DNA from: Parachlamydiales bacterium
GTDB lineage: Bacteria; Chlamydiota; Chlamydiia; Chlamydiales; SM23-39
Assembly: GCA_016931275.1 (NCBI GenBank)
Contig: JAFGFA010000020.1
Coordinates: forward strand, 1 to 62,066
Reading direction: 5' to 3'
Length of the DNA: 62,066 nucleotides
A model generated the notes under the pieces. It worked only from the letters and a program-made list of their open reading frames with translations, did no database searches and was not told where the DNA came from. Position 1 is the first letter of the stretch. Each line of letters begins with the position of its first letter. This document shows positions 55,164-62,066 of the stretch, one piece after another. The position numbers were made by a program, and so were the translations under genes.

Positions 55164-55601
55164 CTATTTACTAGAAATTATTTCCATTAATTCGATATCG
55201 AATGTGAGATCTTTTCCGGCCAATGGGTGGTTAGCATCTAGTGTGACTGTCTGAGGATCTACATTCATTATTGTTACCAATAAAACACTTCCATCCGGAT
55301 TTTGCACTTGGAGCTGTTTGCCGACTTCTAATTTTATGTCCGGCGGTAATTTTTTTCGGTCAATAGTGGAAATAAGCTCATTTATGCGGGGACCAAAAGC
55401 TTGTTCAGAGGCGATAGATATCGTCTTTTTTTCCCCTTGTTGCATACCAATTAATGCATCTTCCAAGGGGGGGATAATTTCTTCTTTTCCTAAGGTGATT
55501 TGTAAGGGTTCCGGTAAATTTTTAGAATCAAAGATTTTTTCAGTGCCAGTTTTAGCTAAATAGTGAACTTTTACGGTATCGCCAGTTTGTACTTGTCTCA
55601 T
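55164..55601 (-). CDS. SlyD-like FKBP-type peptidyl-prolyl isomerase
   Basis: 145 residues. The FKBP domain is split by an insert-in-flap domain in the SlyD manner: VKVHYLAKTGTEKIFDSKNL and IPPLEDALIGMQQGEKKTIS, then the flap insert, then LDANHPLAGKDLTFDIEL, the SlyD signature. It speeds proline isomerisation and acts as a folding chaperone. The long metal-binding histidine/cysteine tail of E. coli SlyD is absent. GGGGAG precedes the ATG. Location is cytoplasmic since no signal peptide is seen. Confidence 0.92.
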   Translation of the reverse strand: MRQVQTGDTVKVHYLAKTGTEKIFDSKNLPEPLQITLGKEEIIPPLEDALIGMQQGEKKTISIASEQAFGPRINELISTIDRKKLPPDIKLEVGKQLQVQNPDGSVLLVTIMNVDPQTVTLDANHPLAGKDLTFDIELMEIISSK

Positions 55602-55792
55602 TTTTTTCTCCCCTTGAAGTTTATAGTTTATAACTCTTCATTTAGAGAGCAAGGATAATTTCGTCAACAATATTTTTGAAAAAAATCTCTATGATTTTTT
55701 CTGTTTTTTCTCGAAGTATCTCTTAGAGAATTCTCCTTGCTAGGATTCAGGATTGTATGTATAACTTTTTTTTAAAACCAAAAGGTAGAACA

Positions 55793-56185
55793 ATGATATC
55801 TTTAGATTATTTAACGATTATAGTTGCGGCTATAGTCAATGTCATTTTGGGTTTTTTATGGTATTCTCCTTATGTTTTTGGGAGATTGTGGCTGCAATTA
55901 ATCCATCGTCATGAAAAAGAGATGAAGATTACATTTTTTTCTCTTTTAGGCGGTATCATCATCTCATTATTCTTATCATTTTTCTTGGCATTAGTAGAAG
56001 CATATATGGGGGTCACTTCGTTTTGGGATGGGGTTGTGGCTGGTTTTATTGTTTGGTTTGGATTTGTTCTTCCTACGCAATTTTCTATTGTTTTATGGGA
56101 AAAAAGGCCGATTAAGCTGTTCTTTATAGATAATGGCATTTGGTTGCTTGGCATGCTCGTAATGGGCGGAATTTTAGCCGGTTAA
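55793..56185 (+). CDS. DUF1761-family membrane protein
   Basis: 130 residues from the ATG at 55793, preceded by AAAGG; a longer start at 55757 adds a non-conserved basic stretch. Four membrane helices: IIVAAIVNVILGFLWYSPYV, SLLGGIIISLFLSFFLALVE, FWDGVVAGFIVWFGFVLP and LFFIDNGIWLLGMLVMGGIL. The WYSPYVFGRLWL turn after the first helix is the family signature. Function unknown. The end overlaps the stop of the next minus-strand gene. Confidence 0.8.
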   Translation: MISLDYLTIIVAAIVNVILGFLWYSPYVFGRLWLQLIHRHEKEMKITFFSLLGGIIISLFLSFFLALVEAYMGVTSFWDGVVAGFIVWFGFVLPTQFSIVLWEKRPIKLFFIDNGIWLLGMLVMGGILAG

Positions 56186-57237
56186 TCGAATTTTATTACG
56201 GCAGCTATAGGCAGATGATCGGAAGCGTCATCAGCTTCTTGGTAAACATAGGCATATATGATTTTAATGGAGTTTTTGGCAAAAATATAATCTAGTTTTT
56301 CGAGAGGCTTATCGGAAGGATAGGTTGATAAAGAACGGGGTTCTTCTATAAAGTTTTCTGGAGAAATAGTATCGACAAATCCTGCATTTCTTATTATGTG
56401 GATAGTTTTTTCATTAGAAAAATCCCATGATTTTCTATCGATAAACCATGGAGCATCTTGCATATGATATCCTTTTTTTTCGGGTGCTTCCGGAGGAGTC
56501 GTATTAAAATCTCCGCCAATGATGAGAGGCCCTTTTGTAGTTTCTGCCCAATCGGTAATGAGTTTCATCTCTTCTTCTCGTTCTTTTTGTGCCCATGGTT
56601 CTAAATGTACGTTGAAGACGGTCAGTTGTTTTTCTCCTACTTGGATTAAGGTTTTTTGACTTCCATGAGCTGTATAAAGCCACTTTAAGTAAAAAGGCAT
56701 GCTTCTTGGAAAAGAGAATACTCGCATTTGATTTTCTATAATTGGAAAACGAGAAAGAATGCATATTCCGTGATTGATTCGTCCATGCATGCCATAAAGA
56801 TGAGGATGAAATTTTTCTCTTTGATGCGGCCCTTTGGCAATATAAGGGTAGTTTGCTTTTTCAGCGAGAAAAACAGCCTGGTCAATATTTTGAGATCGTT
56901 GAGAGTCAAAATCCACTTCTTGAAGAAGAACAATGTCCGCATTCAAATGTTTTAAAATATGAGCAATTTTTGTAAGACGGATGAGATAATTTTGTTTGTC
57001 GAGTTTTTTTTCTTTCCAGTTTGCTCCGATACCAAAATGGATATTATAGGAGAGTATTTTAAGAGTATTATTTGGAGAAACAGGAGAAACGGTTTCCAAG
57101 GTTTCTGGAGAATAGTTTGCGATAGGAGGAAGAGGAGGATAATAATTCCACCATAAAAATCCCATAACGCCCATGATGAATAACAGACTAAAAAAAAGTA
57201 GAATGAAAATTTTTTTTTTCATTTTATAGGGTTTCAT
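56182..57237 (-). CDS. Membrane-anchored endonuclease/exonuclease/phosphatase-fold protein
   Basis: 351 residues. One N-terminal helix (IFILLFFSLLFIMGVMGFLW) anchors the chain, with the EEP domain following. Active-site segments of the family are LKILSYNIHFGIG (Asn), DIVLLQEVDFDS (Glu), INHGICILSRFPI, TVFNVHLEPWA, PLIIGGDFNTTPPE and DDASDHLPIAAVI (Asp-His). The fold covers sphingomyelinases, phosphoinositide phosphatases and nucleases. An outward-facing anchored form may act on host lipid or DNA, but substrate cannot be told. Confidence 0.82.
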   Translation of the reverse strand: MKPYKMKKKIFILLFFSLLFIMGVMGFLWWNYYPPLPPIANYSPETLETVSPVSPNNTLKILSYNIHFGIGANWKEKKLDKQNYLIRLTKIAHILKHLNADIVLLQEVDFDSQRSQNIDQAVFLAEKANYPYIAKGPHQREKFHPHLYGMHGRINHGICILSRFPIIENQMRVFSFPRSMPFYLKWLYTAHGSQKTLIQVGEKQLTVFNVHLEPWAQKEREEEMKLITDWAETTKGPLIIGGDFNTTPPEAPEKKGYHMQDAPWFIDRKSWDFSNEKTIHIIRNAGFVDTISPENFIEEPRSLSTYPSDKPLEKLDYIFAKNSIKIIYAYVYQEADDASDHLPIAAVIKFD

Positions 57238-57297
57238 TTTTCTATTGCCTTTATTATTTCTTTAATGAAAAAATGAAAACTTTTCAAATTCTATTTG

Positions 57298-57326
57298 TTG
57301 ACAAAGATTTATATACAAGTTAATAA
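57298..57326 (+). promoter_or_regulatory. Promoter of the glycosyltransferase gene
   Basis: TTGACA (57298-57303), a 17-base spacer, and TAATAA (57321-57326). The start would be near 57333, 24 bases before the ATG, and GGGGAG lies in the leader. Confidence 0.6.
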
Positions 57327-57356
57327 AAGATTGTAAAACGGGGAGAACGTAAGCTA

Positions 57357-58643
57357 ATGACTAAAGATGCGCAAAAAATTCTTCTTATTACTTCTTCAGG
57401 AGGAGGCGGATTAATTCAGGCTGCTGTTGCCAAAGAACAGGAATTAAAAGAACTGAATCCAAATACTGTCATTGTGCGAAAAGACATGATGCTGGAATGG
57501 ATATGGAGAATTTTTGGTTGGTTTGGTGTTAATTCCTGGAATTGGGCACAACGACATGGAAGTGTTTTTTCTCAGTTTGGATTATCGAAATTTCAGAAGT
57601 TGGCAGAATATCTTTTCTGGCCCTGCGTTTTTTGGAATGCCCTTAAAACGATGTTGAAAGGGAATTTTGATCGCGTGATCGATACGCAGCCTATTGGCAC
57701 CTCAGCTATTATCAAGGCCATTCGAATCGTGAACTCTCTTCAAAAGAAAAATGTTATTTTAGAAAAAATTCTTGTAGATCTTCCTACAAAAAAATCGACT
57801 CATTTTTTTGGTACCATCAGGAAATTATCTTCCAAAGATAAACGCTATTTAAAGTTAATCACTATTGAACCTCTTTTAGAAAAAGGGGAAACCCCGGAAT
57901 TTTTTTGGAAAAAACATTGTAATTTATCTAGTCAGTCAATTCAATATGAGCCATTTTATATTCGATCGAGTTTTAAACATTTTATCGGTAAAAATTGCCG
58001 GAAAAAACCTATTGACGTTTTAGTACGAACCCAAAATGCTATTGAAGCATCCGTTATGAAAACGATTTTTTCTAGAGGATCTATTCATGCTAAAACCCAT
58101 GATGATGGTTTTGTGTTTTCCTTGCCTCCCGAAGACAAGGTTTTTGTGATTTTATTAGGATCTCAACCTTCGTTTCAGGGGACTAAAGATTATGTGGATA
58201 ATTTTGTTAAGGTTGTAAAAAAACACAGCTCTATAAAAGCTCATCTGTTTGTCTACTGTTCAGAATATCAAGCTCATAAGAACAATTTATATCATTATTT
58301 GTGTGAGCATATTCGAAATATGCAAGATTATCCTGCTCATTTTTCTATTGTTCCAATGTCTTTTCAGAAAGATGATGTTGTGGCCCCTCTTTTTTATCGA
58401 AGTGATATTGCGATTACAAGATCGGGCGGACAAACCGCTATGGAACTCATGGCCGTATCTTCCGGGGAGACGTGGATTCATTCTGAAACAAAACCTAAAG
58501 ATCATGCACTTACGTTGCAACAGCTTTTACACGGAATCCCTGTATGGGAAGCGGGAAACGCTTGCTATATGATTGAAAAACATAATAGCAAAATCGTAAT
58601 TCCTGAAATGATCCCTGAATTAATAGAACCAACTTACGGTTAA
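57357..58643 (+). CDS. MGDG-synthase/MurG-like glycosyltransferase
   Basis: 428 residues in two Rossmann halves. The N-terminal LLITSSGGGGLIQAAVAKEQ is the glycine-rich acceptor loop of the MGDG-synthase and MurG family. The C-terminal half contains FVILLGSQPSFQGT, PAHFSIVPMSF and AITRSGGQTAMELMAVSSGE, the usual nucleotide-sugar binding region. A glycolipid or peptidoglycan-precursor acceptor is possible. The middle (residues 60-105) is aromatic-rich, suggesting membrane contact. It lacks a signal peptide. The end overlaps the next minus-strand gene by 4 bases. Confidence 0.7.
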   Translation: MTKDAQKILLITSSGGGGLIQAAVAKEQELKELNPNTVIVRKDMMLEWIWRIFGWFGVNSWNWAQRHGSVFSQFGLSKFQKLAEYLFWPCVFWNALKTMLKGNFDRVIDTQPIGTSAIIKAIRIVNSLQKKNVILEKILVDLPTKKSTHFFGTIRKLSSKDKRYLKLITIEPLLEKGETPEFFWKKHCNLSSQSIQYEPFYIRSSFKHFIGKNCRKKPIDVLVRTQNAIEASVMKTIFSRGSIHAKTHDDGFVFSLPPEDKVFVILLGSQPSFQGTKDYVDNFVKVVKKHSSIKAHLFVYCSEYQAHKNNLYHYLCEHIRNMQDYPAHFSIVPMSFQKDDVVAPLFYRSDIAITRSGGQTAMELMAVSSGETWIHSETKPKDHALTLQQLLHGIPVWEAGNACYMIEKHNSKIVIPEMIPELIEPTYG

Positions 58644-59170
58644 TATTCTGCTAAAGTGCGAAGCAATCCAGCCCAGTCCTTACGCTGGATATAAGGAGAA
58701 AAAATTTCTTTAGGAACTTTTATATGCTCAGAAAAATCATCCAGATATTTATCGATATTATTTCGAGAGAGCTCCAGTTCCATAGCTGATGCTAAGTCTT
58801 TGATAAAATTGGTTCTTTTGAAGTAATGATCCACAATGGAGAGCATGTGAGGCTTTAAGTCATTGTTCGAATAAATAATGCCTAAAAATTTTAAAGGATG
58901 GATATAGCGGATTTCATCGCCAATTTTATATAAGCGCTTTCTATCGCTCCATAGTTTTTTCCAGCTGCCACCCCCTGTAGTCGTAATGAGATAGTAAATT
59001 TTTTGAACGTCTTCTTTTTTAGCGGGAAGGTCGGCATAGCTTACGTTGCTTGGAGCATCTTTGTGTATTTTTATGGCTGCCAGAAGAGACGTCCCTTTGT
59101 AAAAAGCTGGAAGAGTAGCCATAATCTCTACATAATGACTAGAGGGAGGGGGAAGATCGTAAGATAACAT
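58640..59170 (-). CDS. Protein of unknown function (176 aa)
   Basis: AAGGAG lies 7 bases before the ATG at 59170, so the frame is likely real. The chain opens with a proline-rich LSYDLPPPSSHYVEIMATLP. It has a central KIYYLITTTGGGSWKKLW with a glycine cluster and a helical C-terminus (HMLSIVDHYFKRTNFIKDLA). No signal peptide or membrane helix. I recognise no family. Its neighbours suggest an accessory, lineage-specific gene. Confidence 0.6.
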   Translation of the reverse strand: MLSYDLPPPSSHYVEIMATLPAFYKGTSLLAAIKIHKDAPSNVSYADLPAKKEDVQKIYYLITTTGGGSWKKLWSDRKRLYKIGDEIRYIHPLKFLGIIYSNNDLKPHMLSIVDHYFKRTNFIKDLASAMELELSRNNIDKYLDDFSEHIKVPKEIFSPYIQRKDWAGLLRTLAEY

Positions 59171-59279
59171 CAGAAAACTCCTTTTTCTATAAAGAAATAG
59201 TGAAAATATTTTTATTTAACAAGTAAATTTTTTCTAGGGCTGATGTTTAGCGACCTTTTTTAGGAAATTAAAAGATTTG

Positions 59280-59308
59280 TTGCATAAGAGAGTGTGATTC
59301 TTTATACT
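59280..59308 (+). promoter_or_regulatory. Promoter of the kinase-like gene cluster
   Basis: TTGCAT (59280-59285), exactly 17 bases, TATACT (59303-59308). The predicted start lies only about 4 bases before the ATG at 59319, and no Shine-Dalgarno sequence is present, so the message may be leaderless. Confidence 0.55.
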
Positions 59309-59318
59309 AATAAAAATC

Positions 59319-60260
59319 ATGAAATTATTTATTACATTATTCAACGTATCTAAACGGTTTTTTGTTATTGTATTCATTCTTATGTCTGCTCTTTTTATTG
59401 CAAAAGGATGGCAGCTTATTTCGGATGGATTTCGACAAGATAAAATTTATCATGATTTTCCTCATGAATCGCAGTGGGAAGTCTCTTTTTCTCCTCAACA
59501 GGAAAAAGAAATAATGGCAATCTTGGATCAGCCTTTTCATTATTTGGGCAAGGGATGTCAAGTCTATGTTTTTGCCAGCCAAGATCAAAAATATGTGATA
59601 AAATTTATTCGTTATCATAAGTATCGTCTTCCTTTTTGGATTGCTTATACGGACTTTTTTCAAAAAGGAAAGGAATATGTTGTAAGCAGGAGAGATCATC
59701 GCCAAAGAGGATATTATAATTCCTTAAGGAGTTATAAAATAGCTTATGAGCAACTGCCAGAGGAGACAGCTACCCTTTACATCCATCTGAATCGCACTTT
59801 TCATCTTCATAAAAAGTTGCCTATTATTGATCGACTAGGAAGACATTCTTCGCTTGATTTGGACAATACGGGGTTTATCGTTCAAAAAAGAGTCATGCCT
59901 TTGGAACCCTATCTGTTGCAAATGAAAAAGGATCAAAAAACCAGTGAGACTGAAAAAATTATTGGCTCTTTTCTAGAGATGGTCGAACACTTATATGATA
60001 AAGGAATGACGAATAAGGATTATAATTGTCTGAAAAATGCCGGTTATCTTGAAGGCAAGATTATCGCTATGGATATTGGTAGTTTTTATCCTCAAAATGG
60101 GTTGGAAGACCCTCATGAATTCCAAAAAGAACTAATAAACTTTGTAAAACATTTTCGTAGATGGAGTCAGAAAAAATATCCTCAGATTCTTTTTGTTTTT
60201 GATGAAAAGGTTGATCAGTTAATCGAGAAGAAAAGAAAGCAATGTACAAAAGAATCGTAG
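59319..60260 (+). CDS. Membrane-anchored kinase-fold-like protein, paralogue 1
   Basis: 313 residues. One N-terminal helix (FFVIVFILMSALFIAKGW) is followed by SDGFRQDKIYHDFP, then a possible small-lobe pattern: FHYLGKGCQVYVFASQDQKY and YVIKF (glycine loop and lysine). A hinge-like GFIVQKRVMPLEPYL follows. A catalytic-loop-like TNKDYNCLKNAG and then IIAMDIGSF lie with 18 residues between the two aspartates, the spacing seen in protein kinases. The order is right, though sequence similarity is too low to name a known kinase. It leads a three-gene run and overlaps the next gene by 19 bases. Confidence 0.55.
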   Translation: MKLFITLFNVSKRFFVIVFILMSALFIAKGWQLISDGFRQDKIYHDFPHESQWEVSFSPQQEKEIMAILDQPFHYLGKGCQVYVFASQDQKYVIKFIRYHKYRLPFWIAYTDFFQKGKEYVVSRRDHRQRGYYNSLRSYKIAYEQLPEETATLYIHLNRTFHLHKKLPIIDRLGRHSSLDLDNTGFIVQKRVMPLEPYLLQMKKDQKTSETEKIIGSFLEMVEHLYDKGMTNKDYNCLKNAGYLEGKIIAMDIGSFYPQNGLEDPHEFQKELINFVKHFRRWSQKKYPQILFVFDEKVDQLIEKKRKQCTKES

Positions 60261-61120
60261 CCGTTTTTGTTGCTCTCCTCTTGGTAGTGGGATGTATAAA
60301 ACTTCATTATGGTATTACTGATGGATTTAGAGTAAATAAAATCCTCAACACGTTTCCTTCCTTTTTGGAAGAACAGAAGGTGTCTTCTCAAAAATTAGAT
60401 AAAATCTTTCAAGGAAAATTTTTTTATTTTGGGAAAGGGCGGCAGACCTATGTTTTTTGTCGAGAGGATGGGGCGTATGTGATTAAATTTGTCCGTTATC
60501 ACAAATATAATTGTCCTTTATGGGCCAAATTTCTCAACAAGTATGCGCCTTCTCAACGCTTGAGCAAAGTTCTTCGAGAGCAAAACGAGAGAATGCATCG
60601 CGCTTTTACCAGTTATCGTCTTGCTATTGAGGAGCTAGGGCAAGAGACCCATACAGTTGCGGTTCATTGGAACTCTGATGTGAAGATAAATCGAGCTGTG
60701 ATCATTGTCGACAGAATGGGAAGGGAATTTTCCATAGACCTCAATAGAGTGGGGTTTGTCGTTCAAAGAAAGGCAGTTCCTTTTGCAGAAGCAGTTCGAA
60801 AATTGTATCGGACCCATCAAAATACCGAGTTGTGCGCTATACTTGATTCTCTTATCGAAAGAGCGGCCTATCGGATACAACAAGGCATTTGTAATCGAGA
60901 TTATGCCAATGCCGTACGAAATTCAGGCGTCTATAAAAATGATTTTATGGAAATGGATATAGGGAGTTTTTATCGTGATGAAAACGTTTCTTTCGAAAAA
61001 AGGTTGTTACTTTTTTTAGCTCCTTTTAATGATTTTATTGTTCATGAAATGCCCGAATATGAGTCTTATTTTCAAGAATTGGTCGATAAAACCTTACGGC
61101 ACTATGCACAAAATCACTAA
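60242..61120 (+). CDS. Membrane-anchored kinase-fold-like protein, paralogue 2
   Basis: 292 residues. The N-terminal helix (IVAVFVALLLVVGCIKL) precedes TDGFRVNKILNTFPSF, the same motif as paralogue 1. FFYFGKGRQTYVFCRE and YVIKFVRYHKYN follow, then SYRLAIEELGQETHTVAVHW, DRMGREFSIDLNRVGFVVQR, and at the end CNRDYANAVRNSG with MEMDIGSFY 19 residues after the first aspartate. These shared blocks show clear common ancestry. It overlaps both neighbours, so the three proteins are coupled in translation and probably act together. Confidence 0.55.
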   Translation: MYKRIVAVFVALLLVVGCIKLHYGITDGFRVNKILNTFPSFLEEQKVSSQKLDKIFQGKFFYFGKGRQTYVFCREDGAYVIKFVRYHKYNCPLWAKFLNKYAPSQRLSKVLREQNERMHRAFTSYRLAIEELGQETHTVAVHWNSDVKINRAVIIVDRMGREFSIDLNRVGFVVQRKAVPFAEAVRKLYRTHQNTELCAILDSLIERAAYRIQQGICNRDYANAVRNSGVYKNDFMEMDIGSFYRDENVSFEKRLLLFLAPFNDFIVHEMPEYESYFQELVDKTLRHYAQNH

Positions 61121-62012
61121 AATCTTCCTTTCTTTTTTGGTAGTAGGACTACTATCTTTCTTGGCCCTATATAGGACAGATTGGTTCACCCTTTCAAAAA
61201 CATCTTCCCTATGGGAAAATCGCCCGGAATGGAACCCTCAAAAAACTTTTGTCATGAATGACGAATACCGATCTATTTTATCGCAGCCGTTTTATTATCT
61301 TGGCAAGGGACGACAATCTTTTGTTTTTGAAAGCAAAGATAAAAAATATGTGCTTAAATTGTTTAATCATTATCGATATCATTATCCTCGTTTATTAGAA
61401 GAGTTTCCTTTGCCTGCTTTTTTACGACAGATCCGTAAAGAAAAAATCTTCAAAAAAAGAGCTAAGCTTGCGTACTATTTTGGAAGTTATCGACTGGCTT
61501 TTGATAAACTGAAGGAAGAATCCGCACTTGTTATTGTTCATTTAAATCAAACGAACAAAGTATTTCCTGTGGTCACGATTCATAACCGATGTTTACATCC
61601 GTTTTTGGTTTCTCTTGATGAAGTAGCTTTTGTCCTGCAAAGGAAAGCAACGGCTATTTATCCCAAGATGCAAAATCTTCTTGAGAAAGGAGAGGGGGTG
61701 AAAGGGATCGATGCTTTTTTGGATACTGTTTTTGCGCGGGTTGAAAAAAACATTTCTGATGGGGATATTGCAATCGGTATTAATTATGGATTTTTAGATG
61801 ATCGTGTCGTTTGCTTTGATGTTGGTCGTTTGTATGAAAATAAAAATCTCCAAAATAAGGAGTGCTTTTTGCAAGAAGTACTTCGTTCTACACGCCAGAT
61901 GGGGCAATGGCTATCCGCTCATTATCCGCAGGAAAAGAAATATTTTCATCGAGAAATAAAAAAAAGAACAGAGCTTTATTTCTCAAAAGGGCAGTCAACT
62001 ACCCACGACTAA
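61104..62012 (+). CDS. Membrane-anchored kinase-fold-like protein, paralogue 3
   Basis: 302 residues from the ATG at 61104, which overlaps paralogue 2 by 17 bases; a longer in-frame start at 61029 is rejected because it has no membrane helix at its front. A helix (IFLSFLVVGLLSFLALY) is followed by YYLGKGRQSFVFESKDKKY and YVLKLF, SYRLAFDKLKEESALVIVHL, VAFVLQRKAT, and SDGDIAIGINYGF with CFDVGRLYE. The catalytic-loop Asp is in DGD here, and the DxG motif is DVG. The last codons (STTHD) and stop lie in what looks like an IS end, so the natural C-terminus may be lost. Confidence 0.5.
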   Translation: MHKITKIFLSFLVVGLLSFLALYRTDWFTLSKTSSLWENRPEWNPQKTFVMNDEYRSILSQPFYYLGKGRQSFVFESKDKKYVLKLFNHYRYHYPRLLEEFPLPAFLRQIRKEKIFKKRAKLAYYFGSYRLAFDKLKEESALVIVHLNQTNKVFPVVTIHNRCLHPFLVSLDEVAFVLQRKATAIYPKMQNLLEKGEGVKGIDAFLDTVFARVEKNISDGDIAIGINYGFLDDRVVCFDVGRLYENKNLQNKECFLQEVLRSTRQMGQWLSAHYPQEKKYFHREIKKRTELYFSKGQSTTHD

Positions 62013-62066
62013 AGTCGAGGGCTTGTAGCTAGTCTAAGAGACCGCTACCATCGGCACGTTGACAGG
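61994..62066 (-). mobile_element. Probable IS200/IS605-type element end with tnpB tail
   Basis: CCCACGACT (62002-62010) and AGTCGAGGG (62013-62021) form a hairpin with one A-A mismatch and a two-base loop; the outer minus strand reads GTGGGTAGTTGAC. This closely resembles the imperfect subterminal hairpin at the right end of IS605-like elements. Further in, the minus strand has a frame reading PVNVPMVAVS to a stop at 62034, similar to the C-terminal end of TnpB (OrfB) proteins. The rest lies beyond the window. Confidence 0.5.

Overview
The window reads as chromosomal DNA of a member of the Chlamydiota outside the classical Chlamydiaceae. Reasons: the gene order infA, tRNA-Thr, tuf, tRNA-Trp, secE, nusG, rplK, rplA, rplJ, rplL, rpoB, rpoC; a V-type ATPase operon in the chlamydial order E, DUF2764, A, B, D, I, K without separate F and G subunits; a MYG1, HIT, HEAT-repeat cluster; a CIRCE-like operator; and several host-directed-looking proteins. 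An [FeFe]-hydrogenase operon points to an anaerobic or microaerobic lifestyle. I know such enzymes from anaerobic chlamydial genomes (the Anoxychlamydiales), but the placement is inference from content, not phylogeny.

Layout. 1-10.2 kb: the end of a P-loop kinase-like gene, a frameshifted gene relic, a CAU tRNA, a DUF1207 outer-membrane protein, a large LOG-like protein, a metallo-beta-lactamase-fold hydrolase, MYG1, HIT, HEAT-repeat protein, an M24 peptidase-like protein and SufE. 10.2-23 kb: the translation and transcription super-cluster, closed by a strong hairpin terminator. 23-33 kb: two exported small proteins on the minus strand, then the V-ATPase operon followed by fumC. 33-36 kb: a U-box-like membrane protein (candidate effector), a TM1266-like hydrogenase-associated regulator, a small unknown gene, an apparently exported cytidine deaminase and deoC. 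36-42 kb: the hydrogenase operon (HydA, NuoF-like and NuoE-like subunits) facing a metal ABC transporter operon, with a Fur-like GATAAT array between them. 42-47.5 kb: MnmM-like methyltransferase, an isolated POTRA protein, nadB, tRNA-Val, and infC, rpmI, rplT, pheS.

47.5-62 kb is the accessory part. It holds a decayed IS630-type transposase beside tRNA-Ser, an LtaS-like sulfatase fused to leucine-rich repeats, unknown genes, hsp20 under a CIRCE-like element, a type-4 uracil-DNA glycosylase, ferritin, an Inc-like bilobed membrane protein, a SlyD-like FKBP, a DUF1761 protein, an anchored EEP-fold protein, and an MGDG-synthase-like glycosyltransferase. It ends with three tandem paralogues that look like divergent membrane-anchored kinase-fold proteins, the last abutting what looks like the end of an IS200/IS605 element.

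How the parts may work together: the hydrogenase could dispose of NAD(P)H electrons as H2, the V-ATPase links ATP to ion gradients, and FumC and NadB meet at fumarate. Metal uptake, ferritin and SufE serve Fe-S and iron demand. The most interesting candidates are the tandem kinase-fold family, the sulfatase-LRR fusion and the hydrogenase module with its apparently reduced cofactor set.
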